NCBI GenBank assembly: GCA_937899265.1
Contig: CALBPV010000061.1
Span: forward strand, 1-28,231
From: an uncultured Bacteroidales bacterium
Lineage (GTDB): Bacteria; Bacteroidota; Bacteroidia; Bacteroidales; UBA3663
DNA: 28,231 nucleotides
Direction of reading: 5' to 3'
The notes under the pieces are model-generated. The model worked only from the letters and a program-made list of their open reading frames with translations, was not told the origin of the DNA and ran no database searches. Position 1 is the first letter of the stretch; each line of letters begins with the position of its first letter. A program made the position numbers and the translations under genes. This document shows, in pieces, positions 1 through 8,267 of the stretch.

Positions 1-962
1 GTATAGTCCTCAACAGCACCCCGCAGGTCGCCTGTCTCGTCTCGAAGGATAGCCCGGTTGTAGGACGCAAAGGTATTTTCAGGATCCAGTTCCAAAACGG
101 CCGTGAAATCGTCGATGGCACGGTTGCGATCACCCGTTTGGGCCCGCATCAAGCCTCTGTTGTAGAGAGCCGTCAACGAGTGCGGGTCGAGCTCGATGGC
201 TTGGTCGTAGTCGGCCATAGCCCCGCGTATGTTGTTGCCATTGTAATAGACCAAACCTCTGTTGATATAGAACGCCGGCTGTTCGGGGTCGAGACGGATG
301 GCGCGGTTCAAATCGACAAGCGCCGAATCGTGACGGGCTGCGTCCTCGTGAATCATGGCCCTCAACGCATAGGCCACCGACGAACCTTTGTCGAGCTGTA
401 TGGCACGATTGAGGTCGCTCAAGGCTGCCAGACTGTCATTGTGTTCCATACGGAGCTGGGCACGATTGAGGTAGCCCGAGGCATCGTTGGGGAAAAGCTC
501 TACCAACCGGTTGAAACAAGAATCGGCCTTTTCGGTGTCTTTGTTCAGAGCGTACGAGATGGCCAACAGACGCAGGAAGGTGCGGTTCTCGGGTTGATGC
601 TGCAAGCCGAGACGAAAGTCTTCGATGGCTCCTGCATAGTCCTTCAGATTCTGACGGGCAATGCCTCTCACGTGATAAGCGGTTACGATGAAAGGATTAC
701 GACTGATACATTCGCCGGCATCCTGCTCTGCGCCCAAATAGTCATCGAGATAGATTTTGGCAATACCGCGATAGAGATAAGGTTCGGCCAAATAGGGTTT
801 TACGCCGATTACCTCGTTGAAGTATTGGATACTCAGCACATAGTCCTCAAAATAGAGGGCGTTCCGTCCTATGTTGAGCACACGTTCGGTGTTGATCTGT
901 CCCAATGAGACAGACAGCCAACTCAGCCAAAGCACCAAAACAGTGAGTGTTTTTTTCAACAT
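1..962 (-). CDS. Exported tetratricopeptide-repeat protein (C-terminus outside window)
   Basis: An open frame runs from the ATG at 962 to the window edge, giving about 320 residues without a stop. The start MLKKTLTVLVLWLSWLSV followed by SLGQ is a plausible signal peptide, so the protein should be periplasmic or envelope-associated. From about residue 24 onward it consists of about nine TPR units of roughly 34 residues. The later ones are near consensus (for example LYNRGLMRAQTGDRNRAIDD, then LELDPEN). TPR arrays are protein-protein interaction scaffolds; nothing visible identifies a partner. The start is supported by the signal peptide and by a good Bacteroidetes promoter at 992-1023. The C-terminus is missing, so an additional domain cannot be excluded. 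Family call is secure; specific function unknown. Confidence 0.9.
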   Translation of the reverse strand, partial: MLKKTLTVLVLWLSWLSVSLGQINTERVLNIGRNALYFEDYVLSIQYFNEVIGVKPYLAEPYLYRGIAKIYLDDYLGAEQDAGECISRNPFIVTAYHVRGIARQNLKDYAGAIEDFRLGLQHQPENRTFLRLLAISYALNKDTEKADSCFNRLVELFPNDASGYLNRAQLRMEHNDSLAALSDLNRAIQLDKGSSVAYALRAMIHEDAARHDSALVDLNRAIRLDPEQPAFYINRGLVYYNGNNIRGAMADYDQAIELDPHSLTALYNRGLMRAQTGDRNRAIDDFTAVLELDPENTFASYNRAILRDETGDLRGAVEDY

Positions 963-991
963 CGTGCTATATTACCTTTAAAAATGCGCCG

Positions 992-1023
992 CAAAGATAC
1001 GAAAATTCTGTCAATATCGCAAA
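992..1023 (-). promoter_or_regulatory. Bacteroidetes-type promoter for the TPR gene
   Basis: Read on the minus strand, TATCTTTG (992-999) matches the -7 consensus TAnnTTTG. TTTG (1020-1023) lies 20 bases upstream as the -33 element. The ATG at 962 is 29 bases downstream of the -7 box. Consensus is established for Bacteroides sigma-ABfr; assignment here is by sequence match and position. Confidence 0.75.
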
Positions 1024-1038
1024 TTTCTGCCCCAAAAG

Positions 1039-1070
1039 TTTGGATTTGTTTAATGATTTCTCTATATTTG
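1039..1070 (+). promoter_or_regulatory. Bacteroidetes-type promoter for the MFS gene
   Basis: TTTG at 1039-1042, a 20-base spacer and TATATTTG at 1063-1070 match TTTG/TAnnTTTG. The ATG at 1093 is 22 bases downstream. It sits divergently from the TPR promoter, with the two -33 elements only 15 bases apart. Confidence 0.75.
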
Positions 1071-1092
1071 CACACGTTTTTAACGTTTTGAC

Positions 1093-2376
1093 ATGAAACT
1101 TACATGGGTTTTAACGAGTAATTTTTCTGAAGGCGTGCCATACGCCATCGTCAATATTATGATGGTGGCGATGTTTGCCGACCTGGGTCTCGATGCCGGC
1201 ACGGTCACGTTGCTCACTTCTCTTCTTTCCCTTCCTTGGGCGGTCAAAGCCCTGTGGAGTCCTGTGGTCGATACTGTCGGCACCAAACGCAATTGGATGT
1301 TGTGGATGCAAGCCGTTATGGCTGTTGTGCTGGGACTGGCTGCGCTGAGTCTCGGCCTCGAGAGTTGGTTGGTTCCTTTGATGGTGTGCGCCGCACTCAC
1401 GGCTTTTGCATCGGCTACCTACGACATCTCATGCGACGGATATTATATGTTGGCCCTTGACGAACACGACCAGTCTTTTCTCGTCGGTTTTCGCAGTTTT
1501 GCCTATCGGTTGGGGATGCTTTTGGTCACAGGCGGACTGACGGCATTGGCCGGATGGTGGATGCAAAGTGAAGGCGATGTTACCGACCCGGCTACAGCAT
1601 TTTCAGCGTGGTCTCACACACTCTTTGCAGCCGCAGCTCTGTTCGCAGTTTTGTGTCTGCTCCACAGTTTTCTGCTGCCCGTTGTGGAAAGCCGCACCTC
1701 CCTCTCGGAAACGTCTTCCCCGACGGTCGGAAATGCGATGGCCGATACGGTTCGCACCTTCTTCAGCAAGCCCGGTCTTGGATTCATGTTCCTCTTCCTT
1801 TTCACCTATCGTCTGGGCGAAGCCTTCCTCTCGAAGACCTCGATTCTCTTTCTCAAAGCTCCTGTGGCTCAAGGCGGCATCGGACTCGACAATGCGCAGT
1901 ACGGTCTGCTCTACGGCACGATTGGCATTCTGTCTCTTGTGGTGGGCGGCATCTTGGGCGGCATCGCCGTTTCGTCGGGTGGAAAGAGCCGTATGGAGAG
2001 TCTGCGCCGTTGGATTATACCGATGGCAATAGCGCTCAATGTGCCGGACCTGCTCTATATTTGGATGAGTTATGCCCAACCCTCGTCGCTCTGGACGGTG
2101 GGCACCTGTGTTGCAATCGAACAGTTCGGTTACGGCTTCGGATTCACAGCCTATACAATCTATCTGCTCGAGTGCGCCCAAGGTCCATGGAAGACAGCCC
2201 ATTACGCCTTCCTTACAGCCCTCATGGCTGTCGGCATGATGATTCCATCTGCCATCTCGGGCTACTGCATGAATGCCCTCTCGTATCCTCATTTCTTCCT
2301 CCTCACTGTCCTGCTCACCGTTCCCGGGTTCATCGTTTCGTTTATGCTGGTTCGCAGGGCGAAGACCCGAGGATGA
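1093..2376 (+). CDS. MFS transporter, AmpG/PAT-like
   Basis: This 427-residue hydrophobic protein has about twelve predicted membrane segments and the overall pattern of the major facilitator superfamily. The first half contains SLPWAVKALWSPVVD and, further on, ATYDISCDGYYMLALDE. These resemble the PAT branch, whose best known member AmpG imports anhydromuropeptides during cell-wall recycling in Gram-negative bacteria. The substrate here is inferred only from that resemblance; no substrate-defining residues can be read. The start at 1093 is the first in-frame ATG after a good promoter. The gene is single and ends just before a strong hairpin terminator. It could equally be an uncharacterised PAT-family exporter. 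Confidence 0.8.
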   Translation: MKLTWVLTSNFSEGVPYAIVNIMMVAMFADLGLDAGTVTLLTSLLSLPWAVKALWSPVVDTVGTKRNWMLWMQAVMAVVLGLAALSLGLESWLVPLMVCAALTAFASATYDISCDGYYMLALDEHDQSFLVGFRSFAYRLGMLLVTGGLTALAGWWMQSEGDVTDPATAFSAWSHTLFAAAALFAVLCLLHSFLLPVVESRTSLSETSSPTVGNAMADTVRTFFSKPGLGFMFLFLFTYRLGEAFLSKTSILFLKAPVAQGGIGLDNAQYGLLYGTIGILSLVVGGILGGIAVSSGGKSRMESLRRWIIPMAIALNVPDLLYIWMSYAQPSSLWTVGTCVAIEQFGYGFGFTAYTIYLLECAQGPWKTAHYAFLTALMAVGMMIPSAISGYCMNALSYPHFFLLTVLLTVPGFIVSFMLVRRAKTRG

Positions 2377-2386
2377 TTTCAAAAAC

Positions 2387-2427
2387 TACCGCAGGCGACC
2401 GGCGAACCGGCAACCTGCGGTATTTTT
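2387..2427. terminator. Hairpin terminator between convergent genes, probably bidirectional
   Basis: TACCGCAGG (2387-2395) pairs perfectly with CCTGCGGTA (2414-2422), and an inner CCGG/CCGG stem closes a CGAA loop. Five T follow on the plus strand (2423-2427). Five A at 2381-2385 give a T-run on the minus strand after one intervening base. It lies between the MFS stop (2376) and the transporter stop (2481), so it can serve both. Confidence 0.85.
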
Positions 2428-2480
2428 ACAGGGTCTGTTTCGGAACTTGAAACCTATTGTCCAAGCCCCGTGACGGTCTT

Positions 2481-4181
2481 TTAAGCTCCCAGCAAAACCA
2501 ATACCTGTCCGAAAACAACGCGGAGGAACATGGTGAGAGGATAGACCGTAGAGTAGGCGACAGCTGCCTGATCGGTTCCAGCAAGACTGTTGCTGTAGGC
2601 AAGAGCCGGGGGATCAGTGGTGGAACCAGCAATCAGACCTGCAATAGTCATGTAACTGAGGCTATACACCAGACGGGCCACGGTTGCAATCAGAAGCAGA
2701 GGAATGACGGTGATAAGGAAGCCGTAGATGACCCACATATAACCGCCGTTGACCACGATATCAAAGAATCCGTCGCCGGCACCGATACCCACCGAAGCAA
2801 GGAAGAGACAGATGCCTATCTCGCGCATCAACTTGACAGAGGATGTGGTGGTATAGGTTACCAAATGGAGACGGGGACCGAAATTGGCCATCAGAATCGA
2901 AATGATAAGCGGGCCGCCGGCCAAACCGAGTTTAACGGGAACGGGAATGCCCGGGAAGAAAATCGGAATGGAACCCAGAATGACACCAAGGGCAATACCG
3001 ATGAAGGTGGTCATGAGACTGTTGGGGTCGTCAAGGCGTTTCACCTGGTTGCCGATGAGACCCTGAAGCTTGGTAACATCCTTCTTGGCACCTACCACCG
3101 TGACGCGGTCACCCATCTGGATAAGGAGCGTGGGACTGGCCACAATCTCGATACCGGCACGGCGGATGCGTGTGATGGTAACGTGGAAGGTGGAGCGCAG
3201 TTTGAGGTCGCCGAGGCGGCGTCCGTTGAGTTTGGGATTGGTTACCACGAAACGTTCAGAGACCAGTTCGTTGTGGGTGTCGGCATCCCACTGTGTCTGA
3301 TTGATGTCCTCCAATTGGCGACCAATCAGCACCGTGAGCGGTTCCATGTCTGTGGGGTTCGCCACCATGAAAAGGCGGTCGCCGAGCTGAAGCTTGGTCG
3401 ATTCATCGACAAGTTCGATGTCACCCGTAGAGCGGTGCATGATGCGTGTTGCCACAATCTCGCGGCCGGACAGGCGCTGTATGTCAGACATTGTCTTGCC
3501 GTTGATGGCAGGATTGATGACCTCGAGGGTGACAACCTTGACCTGCTCCGAATTGAGACGCTGGTTGGCGGCATAGAGACTCTGTTCTTTCTCGAAATTG
3601 ATTTTGAACATCCACTTGATGAGCACAATGCTGAGGATGATGCCCACAACACCGAGCGGATAGGCCATTGCATAGCCTTGGGCAAAGACAGAGTTGAACG
3701 CACCGTCATTCATGTCGGAATAGGTCTGCTGGGCAGCACCGAGACCGGGAGTATTGGTGACGGCGCCGTAAAGCACGCCTATCATGGCATAAAGATCCTC
3801 GCCTGTGATGAGATGGATGGCATAGGCCGTCACGCAGCCCAACAAAACAATACCTGCGGCCAGCATGTTGAGCGTAATGCCGCCCTTGCGGAATGACGAG
3901 AAGAAACCGGGTCCCACCTCAATACCCACGGAATAGATGAAGAGGATAAGACCGAACTCCTTGACAAAATGGGAGGTCGTGGAATCAAGCACAAAGCCCA
4001 AATGTCCGGCGGCAATACCCGCAAACAGAATCCACGTAATGCCCAACGAGACACCGCCGATTTTGACAATGCGGGCAAAAAAGAGACCCACCGCAATGAC
4101 AACTGCGATGAGCAGGATGGAATGGGCTACACCCGTTCCGGTGAAAAGTTTAATAAACCAATCGAAATTCATATCATTCAT
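2481..4181 (-). CDS. AspT/YidE-type transporter with central RCK_C domains
   Basis: The 566-residue protein has two hydrophobic halves of about five to six helices each. They flank a soluble region at about residues 205-360 that looks like two TrkA-C (RCK_C) domains, for example VVTLEVINPAINGK and later FVVTNPKLNGRRLGDL. This is the layout of the aspartate:alanine exchanger family (YidE/YbjL duplication). The repeated transport motifs are visible: GAVTNTPGLGAAQQ in the first half and GSTTDPPALAYSNS in the second. It should be an inner-membrane transporter; the substrate is not deducible, as only a few family members are known aspartate/alanine antiporters. It starts 13 bases after the rdgB stop, so the two are probably co-transcribed. 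The ATG at 4172 (residue 4) is an alternative start. Confidence 0.88.
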   Translation of the reverse strand: MNDMNFDWFIKLFTGTGVAHSILLIAVVIAVGLFFARIVKIGGVSLGITWILFAGIAAGHLGFVLDSTTSHFVKEFGLILFIYSVGIEVGPGFFSSFRKGGITLNMLAAGIVLLGCVTAYAIHLITGEDLYAMIGVLYGAVTNTPGLGAAQQTYSDMNDGAFNSVFAQGYAMAYPLGVVGIILSIVLIKWMFKINFEKEQSLYAANQRLNSEQVKVVTLEVINPAINGKTMSDIQRLSGREIVATRIMHRSTGDIELVDESTKLQLGDRLFMVANPTDMEPLTVLIGRQLEDINQTQWDADTHNELVSERFVVTNPKLNGRRLGDLKLRSTFHVTITRIRRAGIEIVASPTLLIQMGDRVTVVGAKKDVTKLQGLIGNQVKRLDDPNSLMTTFIGIALGVILGSIPIFFPGIPVPVKLGLAGGPLIISILMANFGPRLHLVTYTTTSSVKLMREIGICLFLASVGIGAGDGFFDIVVNGGYMWVIYGFLITVIPLLLIATVARLVYSLSYMTIAGLIAGSTTDPPALAYSNSLAGTDQAAVAYSTVYPLTMFLRVVFGQVLVLLGA

Positions 4182-4194
4182 TCTTCTTTCAAAT

Positions 4195-4815
4195 TCATTC
4201 TGCTTCTCGAATCAGGTAATCGACCAAAAGGCGAACTGCTTTCCCGCGATGGGAAATCAGGTTCTTCTCGGCAAGAGGCATTTCGGCAAAGGTGCGTGTC
4301 TCACCCTGAGGCCGAAAGACGGGATCGTAGCCGAAGCCTTCGCTTCCTGAGGGCTCGTATGTGATTTCTCCCTTGCAGATGCCCTCGAAAACTTCTTTGC
4401 GGCTGTCTGAAAGGAACACGATGACGGTACGGAACTGGGCTCTGCGGTCGGTCGTCTTCTGCATATTGCGCAGCAGTTTGGCTGTGTTGGCTTTGGAATC
4501 ATGGTCATGGCCCTCATCTGCAGCATAACGGGCAGAACGCACACCGGGCTCCATCCCCAAAGCGTGCACTTCGAGGCCGGAATCATCGGCAAAACAGTCA
4601 TATCCGTAATGAACCTTGACATACTCGGCCTTCTGCATGGCATTGCCCTCGAACGTGGGTGATGTCTCGGGAATGTCATCGGTACAGCCTATGTCGGTCA
4701 GACTTAGGATTTCGTATTTTTCGGCCAACCTGGAATCGGCAGCCGAGAGAAGAGCTCTCACCTCTCCCACCTTGTGGGCATTTGCCGTTGCAAAAACTAT
4801 TGTTTTCTTGTTCAT
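4195..4815 (-). CDS. rdgB: Non-canonical purine NTP pyrophosphatase (RdgB/HAM1 family)
   Basis: The 206-residue protein matches the ITPase family along its whole length. It hydrolyses ITP, dITP and XTP to monophosphates, keeping deaminated purines out of DNA and RNA in the cytoplasm. Family motifs are present: FATANAHKVGEV at residues 8-19, FEGNAMQKA at 55-63, FADDSGLEV at 75-83 (catalytic Asp region), GFGYDPVF at 160-167 and SHRGKA at 188-193. The frame stays open to 5139, but the extra 108 residues are unlike the family and run antisense through the SUI1 gene, so the ATG at 4815 is chosen. A weak -7-like sequence, TATCTTCG, lies at 4835-4842 on the minus strand without a clear -33 partner. 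The transporter gene follows after 13 bases. Confidence 0.95.
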   Translation of the reverse strand: MNKKTIVFATANAHKVGEVRALLSAADSRLAEKYEILSLTDIGCTDDIPETSPTFEGNAMQKAEYVKVHYGYDCFADDSGLEVHALGMEPGVRSARYAADEGHDHDSKANTAKLLRNMQKTTDRRAQFRTVIVFLSDSRKEVFEGICKGEITYEPSGSEGFGYDPVFRPQGETRTFAEMPLAEKNLISHRGKAVRLLVDYLIREAE

Positions 4816-4902
4816 TTTTCTTAAAAAACCGGCACGAAGATACACAAAAAAAGCGAAAGAGACGATGGGTTTTGCAAAAAAAACGTATTCCTCGGTCGAA
4901 AA

Positions 4903-4934
4903 TTTGGATTTCTGAAATAAAAACGCTATCTTTG
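4903..4934 (+). promoter_or_regulatory. Bacteroidetes-type promoter for the SUI1/helicase pair
   Basis: TTTG (4903-4906), a 20-base spacer and TATCTTTG (4927-4934) match the consensus exactly. The SUI1 ATG at 4957 is 22 bases downstream. Confidence 0.78.
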
Positions 4935-4956
4935 TATCGCAAAATTTCACTTTACA

Positions 4957-5205
4957 ATGCTTAGAATCGAACTCGACAAACACGGCCGCAAGGGAAAGGC
5001 CGCAACTCTCATTACCGACTTCCAGGGCGACGACAGCGAACTGGAACGCATCCAAAAGTCTCTCCAGAAAAGTCTCGGAACGGGAGGTTCCCGATGCTGG
5101 AACAGCACTGAGCCGTTCGATGGACAGATTCTGCTGCAAGGCGACGTGAGGCTCAAAGCCAAAGCTTGGCTCGAAAAGGAGGGCTACAAAGTGAAAGTCA
5201 TCTGA
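4957..5205 (+). CDS. Bacterial eIF1/SUI1-domain translation factor (YciH-like), short form
   Basis: This 82-residue protein resembles the SUI1 domain: RKGKAATLITDFQG at residues 11-24, LGTGGS at 40-45 and ILLQGDVRLKAKAWLEKEGY at 58-77. Eukaryotic eIF1 acts in start-codon selection on the small ribosomal subunit. The bacterial homologue YciH has been linked to initiation fidelity, but its role is not settled. E. coli YciH is about 108 residues; this protein begins almost directly at the domain, so the variable N-terminal extension is missing. The ATG at 4957 follows a strong promoter by 22 bases, and no longer in-frame start would lie downstream of that promoter, so the short form is probably real. 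The helicase gene begins 17 bases after the stop. Confidence 0.88.
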   Translation: MLRIELDKHGRKGKAATLITDFQGDDSELERIQKSLQKSLGTGGSRCWNSTEPFDGQILLQGDVRLKAKAWLEKEGYKVKVI

Positions 5206-5222
5206 GACAATATATCTGAAAC

Positions 5223-8200
5223 ATGCTCGAAATCTACAAGGCTTCGGCAGGTGCGGGAAAAACCCATCTGTTGGTAAGATACTACTTGGAATGGATGCTC
5301 TTCGGGGGCACGCGGTTCAATGAAATCCTGGCGGTGACGTTCACAAACAAAGCCACCGCCGAGATGAAGTCACGTATCGTGGCCGACCTCTACCTGATAG
5401 CGACCGATGCCTCCAAGTCGGACTATTGGGACGATTTCCACAAAGCACATCCCGATGAGACGCAGCAGTCGATGGAAAGGAAGGCCCGAAAGGCATTGGG
5501 CGAGATACTGGGTGACTACTCGTCCTTCCAAGTTTCGACCATCGACAAATTCTTCCAGACCATCGTGCGCGCTTTCACCCGCGAACTCCATCTGCAAGGC
5601 AACTATGAAATCGAGCTTAACGAGGACCGCATTCTCGACCAAGCCGTGAGCAGTTTCCTCACCGAAATCGACCCTCATACGGACACTGAAGCCTACAATT
5701 GGCTGCGCGACTATACCCGCAGTATGGTCGAGAACCGCGAGGGTTGGAACCTGAGCAACAGCCTGAGACAGGCTTCACGAGAGGTAACCAAAGACACCTA
5801 CCAAATGATGGCCGACACCATCCGTGAATTCACCCGCGCCGAAAGCGGAGGACTGAAAGATTATGCCGCCATGGTGACCCGAATCATGAGGGAATGGGAG
5901 TCGGAGATGCGTCGTACGGGACGCGAAGCCCTCGACCTCATCGCCCGCAACGGACTCGATGTCAGGAGCGACTTCTCGGGCAAGGGGAAAACCCAGATGC
6001 TCACTTTCGAACGTCTCTCCGAAGGCGAATGGAAGGAACCCTCCGACACCTTCCGCAAATGGGCCGACGATTCTTCCTTGTGGTATGCCAAGACCGCTAA
6101 ATTACGTCTTCCCGGGGCTGCAACCGACGAACTGCAAGCAGCCATGAAACGTGTCATAGCCCACTATGAAGGTCTCTTGTGGCGAAATTACAAAACCGCC
6201 ATTGCCATCCGTCAGAACATCTTCCAGACAGGACTGTTGGCCGACATCGAAGAACGCAAACGCGAAATCTGTGACGAACAGGGCGTGATGCTCCTCTCTT
6301 CATCCACAGAACTCCTCAACCGTCTCATCGGTAAATCGGAAGCTCCTTTTATATATGAGAAGACAGGCACACGGGTGCAGTCGTACATGATAGACGAATT
6401 TCAGGACACTTCGCGTCTCCAGTGGGAAAACTTCAAACCCCTTCTGGAAAACTCACTGGCCACGGACTGCGCCAACCTCATCGTGGGTGACGTGAAGCAA
6501 AGCATCTACCGCTGGAGAGGAAGCGAATGGGCCTTGCTCGACAAGGGAATACGGCTCTCGCCCCAACGCGAAGATTCCGTAACGCTGCGCACCAACTGGC
6601 GTTCTAAACCCGAAATCGTAACTTGGAACAATGCCTTCTTCGGCAGCATCCAACCCGCCGACCCCGACATGAAAGACGATGTGGGAAGAATCTACCGCGA
6701 CGTGGTGCAGGAAATTGCCCCGAGAAACAGCGCAGGATACGGAGGACTGGTGCATGTCGAGGCCGCTGCGGATGTGACAGAACGTCTGCCCGAGGCTGTG
6801 CGGGAAATTCTGGAACAGGGCTATGAACCCCGCGACATTGCCATCCTGACACGCACCAACGATGAAGGAACACAAGCCGCCGAGCGGCTCATTGCCGCCG
6901 GCATCCCCATCATCAGCGACGAAGCCCTCACGTTGATTTCACGGCCTGTGGTACAAACCCTCATCGCCGTGATGAAATACATGCAGAATCCCCGGGTGCC
7001 TATACTCAAGGCCATCGCCGACTTCAAGGTAAAAGACCTCACGGGACACGTACTTCCGGACGATATCTGCCGATTCGGCAACCGTCCGCTCTACGAAATG
7101 ACTGAGGGGCTGATTCAAGCCCTAAAGCTGAGCAGTCGCAACGACGAAGCCTTCCTGTTGGCATTCAGAGACCTGGTGCTGGAGTTTTCCATCTCGAAGA
7201 GTGCCGACCTCACGACGTTTCTCACGTGGTGGGACGAACACGGACGCTCGAAGGCCATTTCGTCCAACAGCGAACAGAACTCCGTACGTTTGCTCACCAT
7301 CCACAAAGCCAAAGGTCTCGGCATGCCCGTCGTCATCATCCCCTTCGCCTCGTGGGAGATGGACTTGCGCACCGACGGACGTCACAGCAACATCCTGTGG
7401 TGTCAACCCACAGCGGAACCCTTCCGCCTCGAAGGTGTGGCTTTGCCCGTCAGTCTGTCGAAGATGGAAGGCACTCTTTTTGAAGAACAATACAAAGAAG
7501 AACGCCGACGAGTGATTGTCGATAATCTCAATACTACATACGTTGCCTTCACACGTGCCAAAGAACAACTCTGGCTCTTCTATTCTTCCGAGAAGAAAAA
7601 GGGGAAACACCCCCTGTGGCAGGACCTTGAGGCCTTTGTGAATAACGAAGACAACGGCTTGACCTGTGTCGCTGAAGGTGTGTGGGAGAAAGGCGAACGA
7701 CGGCCCCGCAGTCTGCGGTCCGTCCTACAGACAGAAAGTCAGACCGTTGCCCTGAGTCCTGATGTAGCCTCTCCCGAACCGAAACTGCCTACCCTGCTGC
7801 GTTCCCAAATCGTGAAGGACGAGGAGGCTGTGATGCGCGGCAACTGCATCCACGAGGCTATGTCGTCTGTCACCGACCGCAACACGGCATCTGAGGCGGT
7901 GCATCACTTCTACCGCACCACGCGTGATGACTATCGCGCCCTCTTTACCGAAGAAGAACTGCAAGCACGCGTCGCCGAATATCTCCGGAATGAAAAAGTT
8001 GAAGTCTGGTTCGATGCCGAGGTGAAGGTCATCAACGAGCAGACCATCCTGCTGCCCGCCAACGACGAACATCGCCGCCCCGACAGGGTGACTGTAGCAC
8101 CCGACGGAACGGCGACCGTGATAGATTACAAGACAGGCAGACCCGAGAAGAAACATCGAGCTCAAGTGCTCGCCTACAGAAAACGTCTCCTCGAAATGGG

Positions 8201-8267
8201 ATTTCCCCGCGCTGAAGCCTACCTGTGGTATTTGGACAACAACGAAATCGTTACTGTTTGGGAGTAG
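5223..8267 (+). CDS. AddA/RecB-like UvrD-family helicase with C-terminal nuclease domain
   Basis: The 1014-residue protein has superfamily 1A helicase motifs. Walker A is ASAGAGKT (7-14), motif Ia AVTFTNKATAEM (37-48), Walker B DEFQD (391-395), motif III GDVKQSIYRWRG just after residue 420, HKAKGLGMPVVI near 695 and motif VI TYVAFTRAKEQLW near 775. The C-terminus carries a RecB-type PD-(D/E)XK nuclease: D954 in RRPDR, D968 and K970 in IDYKTG, and a Gln in HRAQVLAY. AddAB/RecBCD enzymes resect double-strand breaks for recombination. B. subtilis AddA is about 1230 residues, so this is a compact form. An AddB-like partner is expected but is not adjacent. The stop overlaps the convergent lipoprotein gene by 17 bases. 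Confidence 0.92.
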   Translation: MLEIYKASAGAGKTHLLVRYYLEWMLFGGTRFNEILAVTFTNKATAEMKSRIVADLYLIATDASKSDYWDDFHKAHPDETQQSMERKARKALGEILGDYSSFQVSTIDKFFQTIVRAFTRELHLQGNYEIELNEDRILDQAVSSFLTEIDPHTDTEAYNWLRDYTRSMVENREGWNLSNSLRQASREVTKDTYQMMADTIREFTRAESGGLKDYAAMVTRIMREWESEMRRTGREALDLIARNGLDVRSDFSGKGKTQMLTFERLSEGEWKEPSDTFRKWADDSSLWYAKTAKLRLPGAATDELQAAMKRVIAHYEGLLWRNYKTAIAIRQNIFQTGLLADIEERKREICDEQGVMLLSSSTELLNRLIGKSEAPFIYEKTGTRVQSYMIDEFQDTSRLQWENFKPLLENSLATDCANLIVGDVKQSIYRWRGSEWALLDKGIRLSPQREDSVTLRTNWRSKPEIVTWNNAFFGSIQPADPDMKDDVGRIYRDVVQEIAPRNSAGYGGLVHVEAAADVTERLPEAVREILEQGYEPRDIAILTRTNDEGTQAAERLIAAGIPIISDEALTLISRPVVQTLIAVMKYMQNPRVPILKAIADFKVKDLTGHVLPDDICRFGNRPLYEMTEGLIQALKLSSRNDEAFLLAFRDLVLEFSISKSADLTTFLTWWDEHGRSKAISSNSEQNSVRLLTIHKAKGLGMPVVIIPFASWEMDLRTDGRHSNILWCQPTAEPFRLEGVALPVSLSKMEGTLFEEQYKEERRRVIVDNLNTTYVAFTRAKEQLWLFYSSEKKKGKHPLWQDLEAFVNNEDNGLTCVAEGVWEKGERRPRSLRSVLQTESQTVALSPDVASPEPKLPTLLRSQIVKDEEAVMRGNCIHEAMSSVTDRNTASEAVHHFYRTTRDDYRALFTEEELQARVAEYLRNEKVEVWFDAEVKVINEQTILLPANDEHRRPDRVTVAPDGTATVIDYKTGRPEKKHRAQVLAYRKRLLEMGFPRAEAYLWYLDNNEIVTVWE

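Noticed and set aside
138..908. Open frame of 256 codons on the plus strand
   Set aside because: It is antisense to the TPR gene, whose minus-strand frame shows a signal peptide and repeated TPR units. The plus-strand translation resembles no family.
2457..3896. Open frame of 479 codons on the plus strand
   Set aside because: Antisense shadow of the AspT/YidE-type transporter; very polar with no domain, produced by codon bias of the real gene.
4816..5139. Extended N-terminus for RdgB
   Set aside because: The extra 108 residues are not RdgB-like and run antisense through the SUI1 gene; the ATG at 4815 gives the normal family start.
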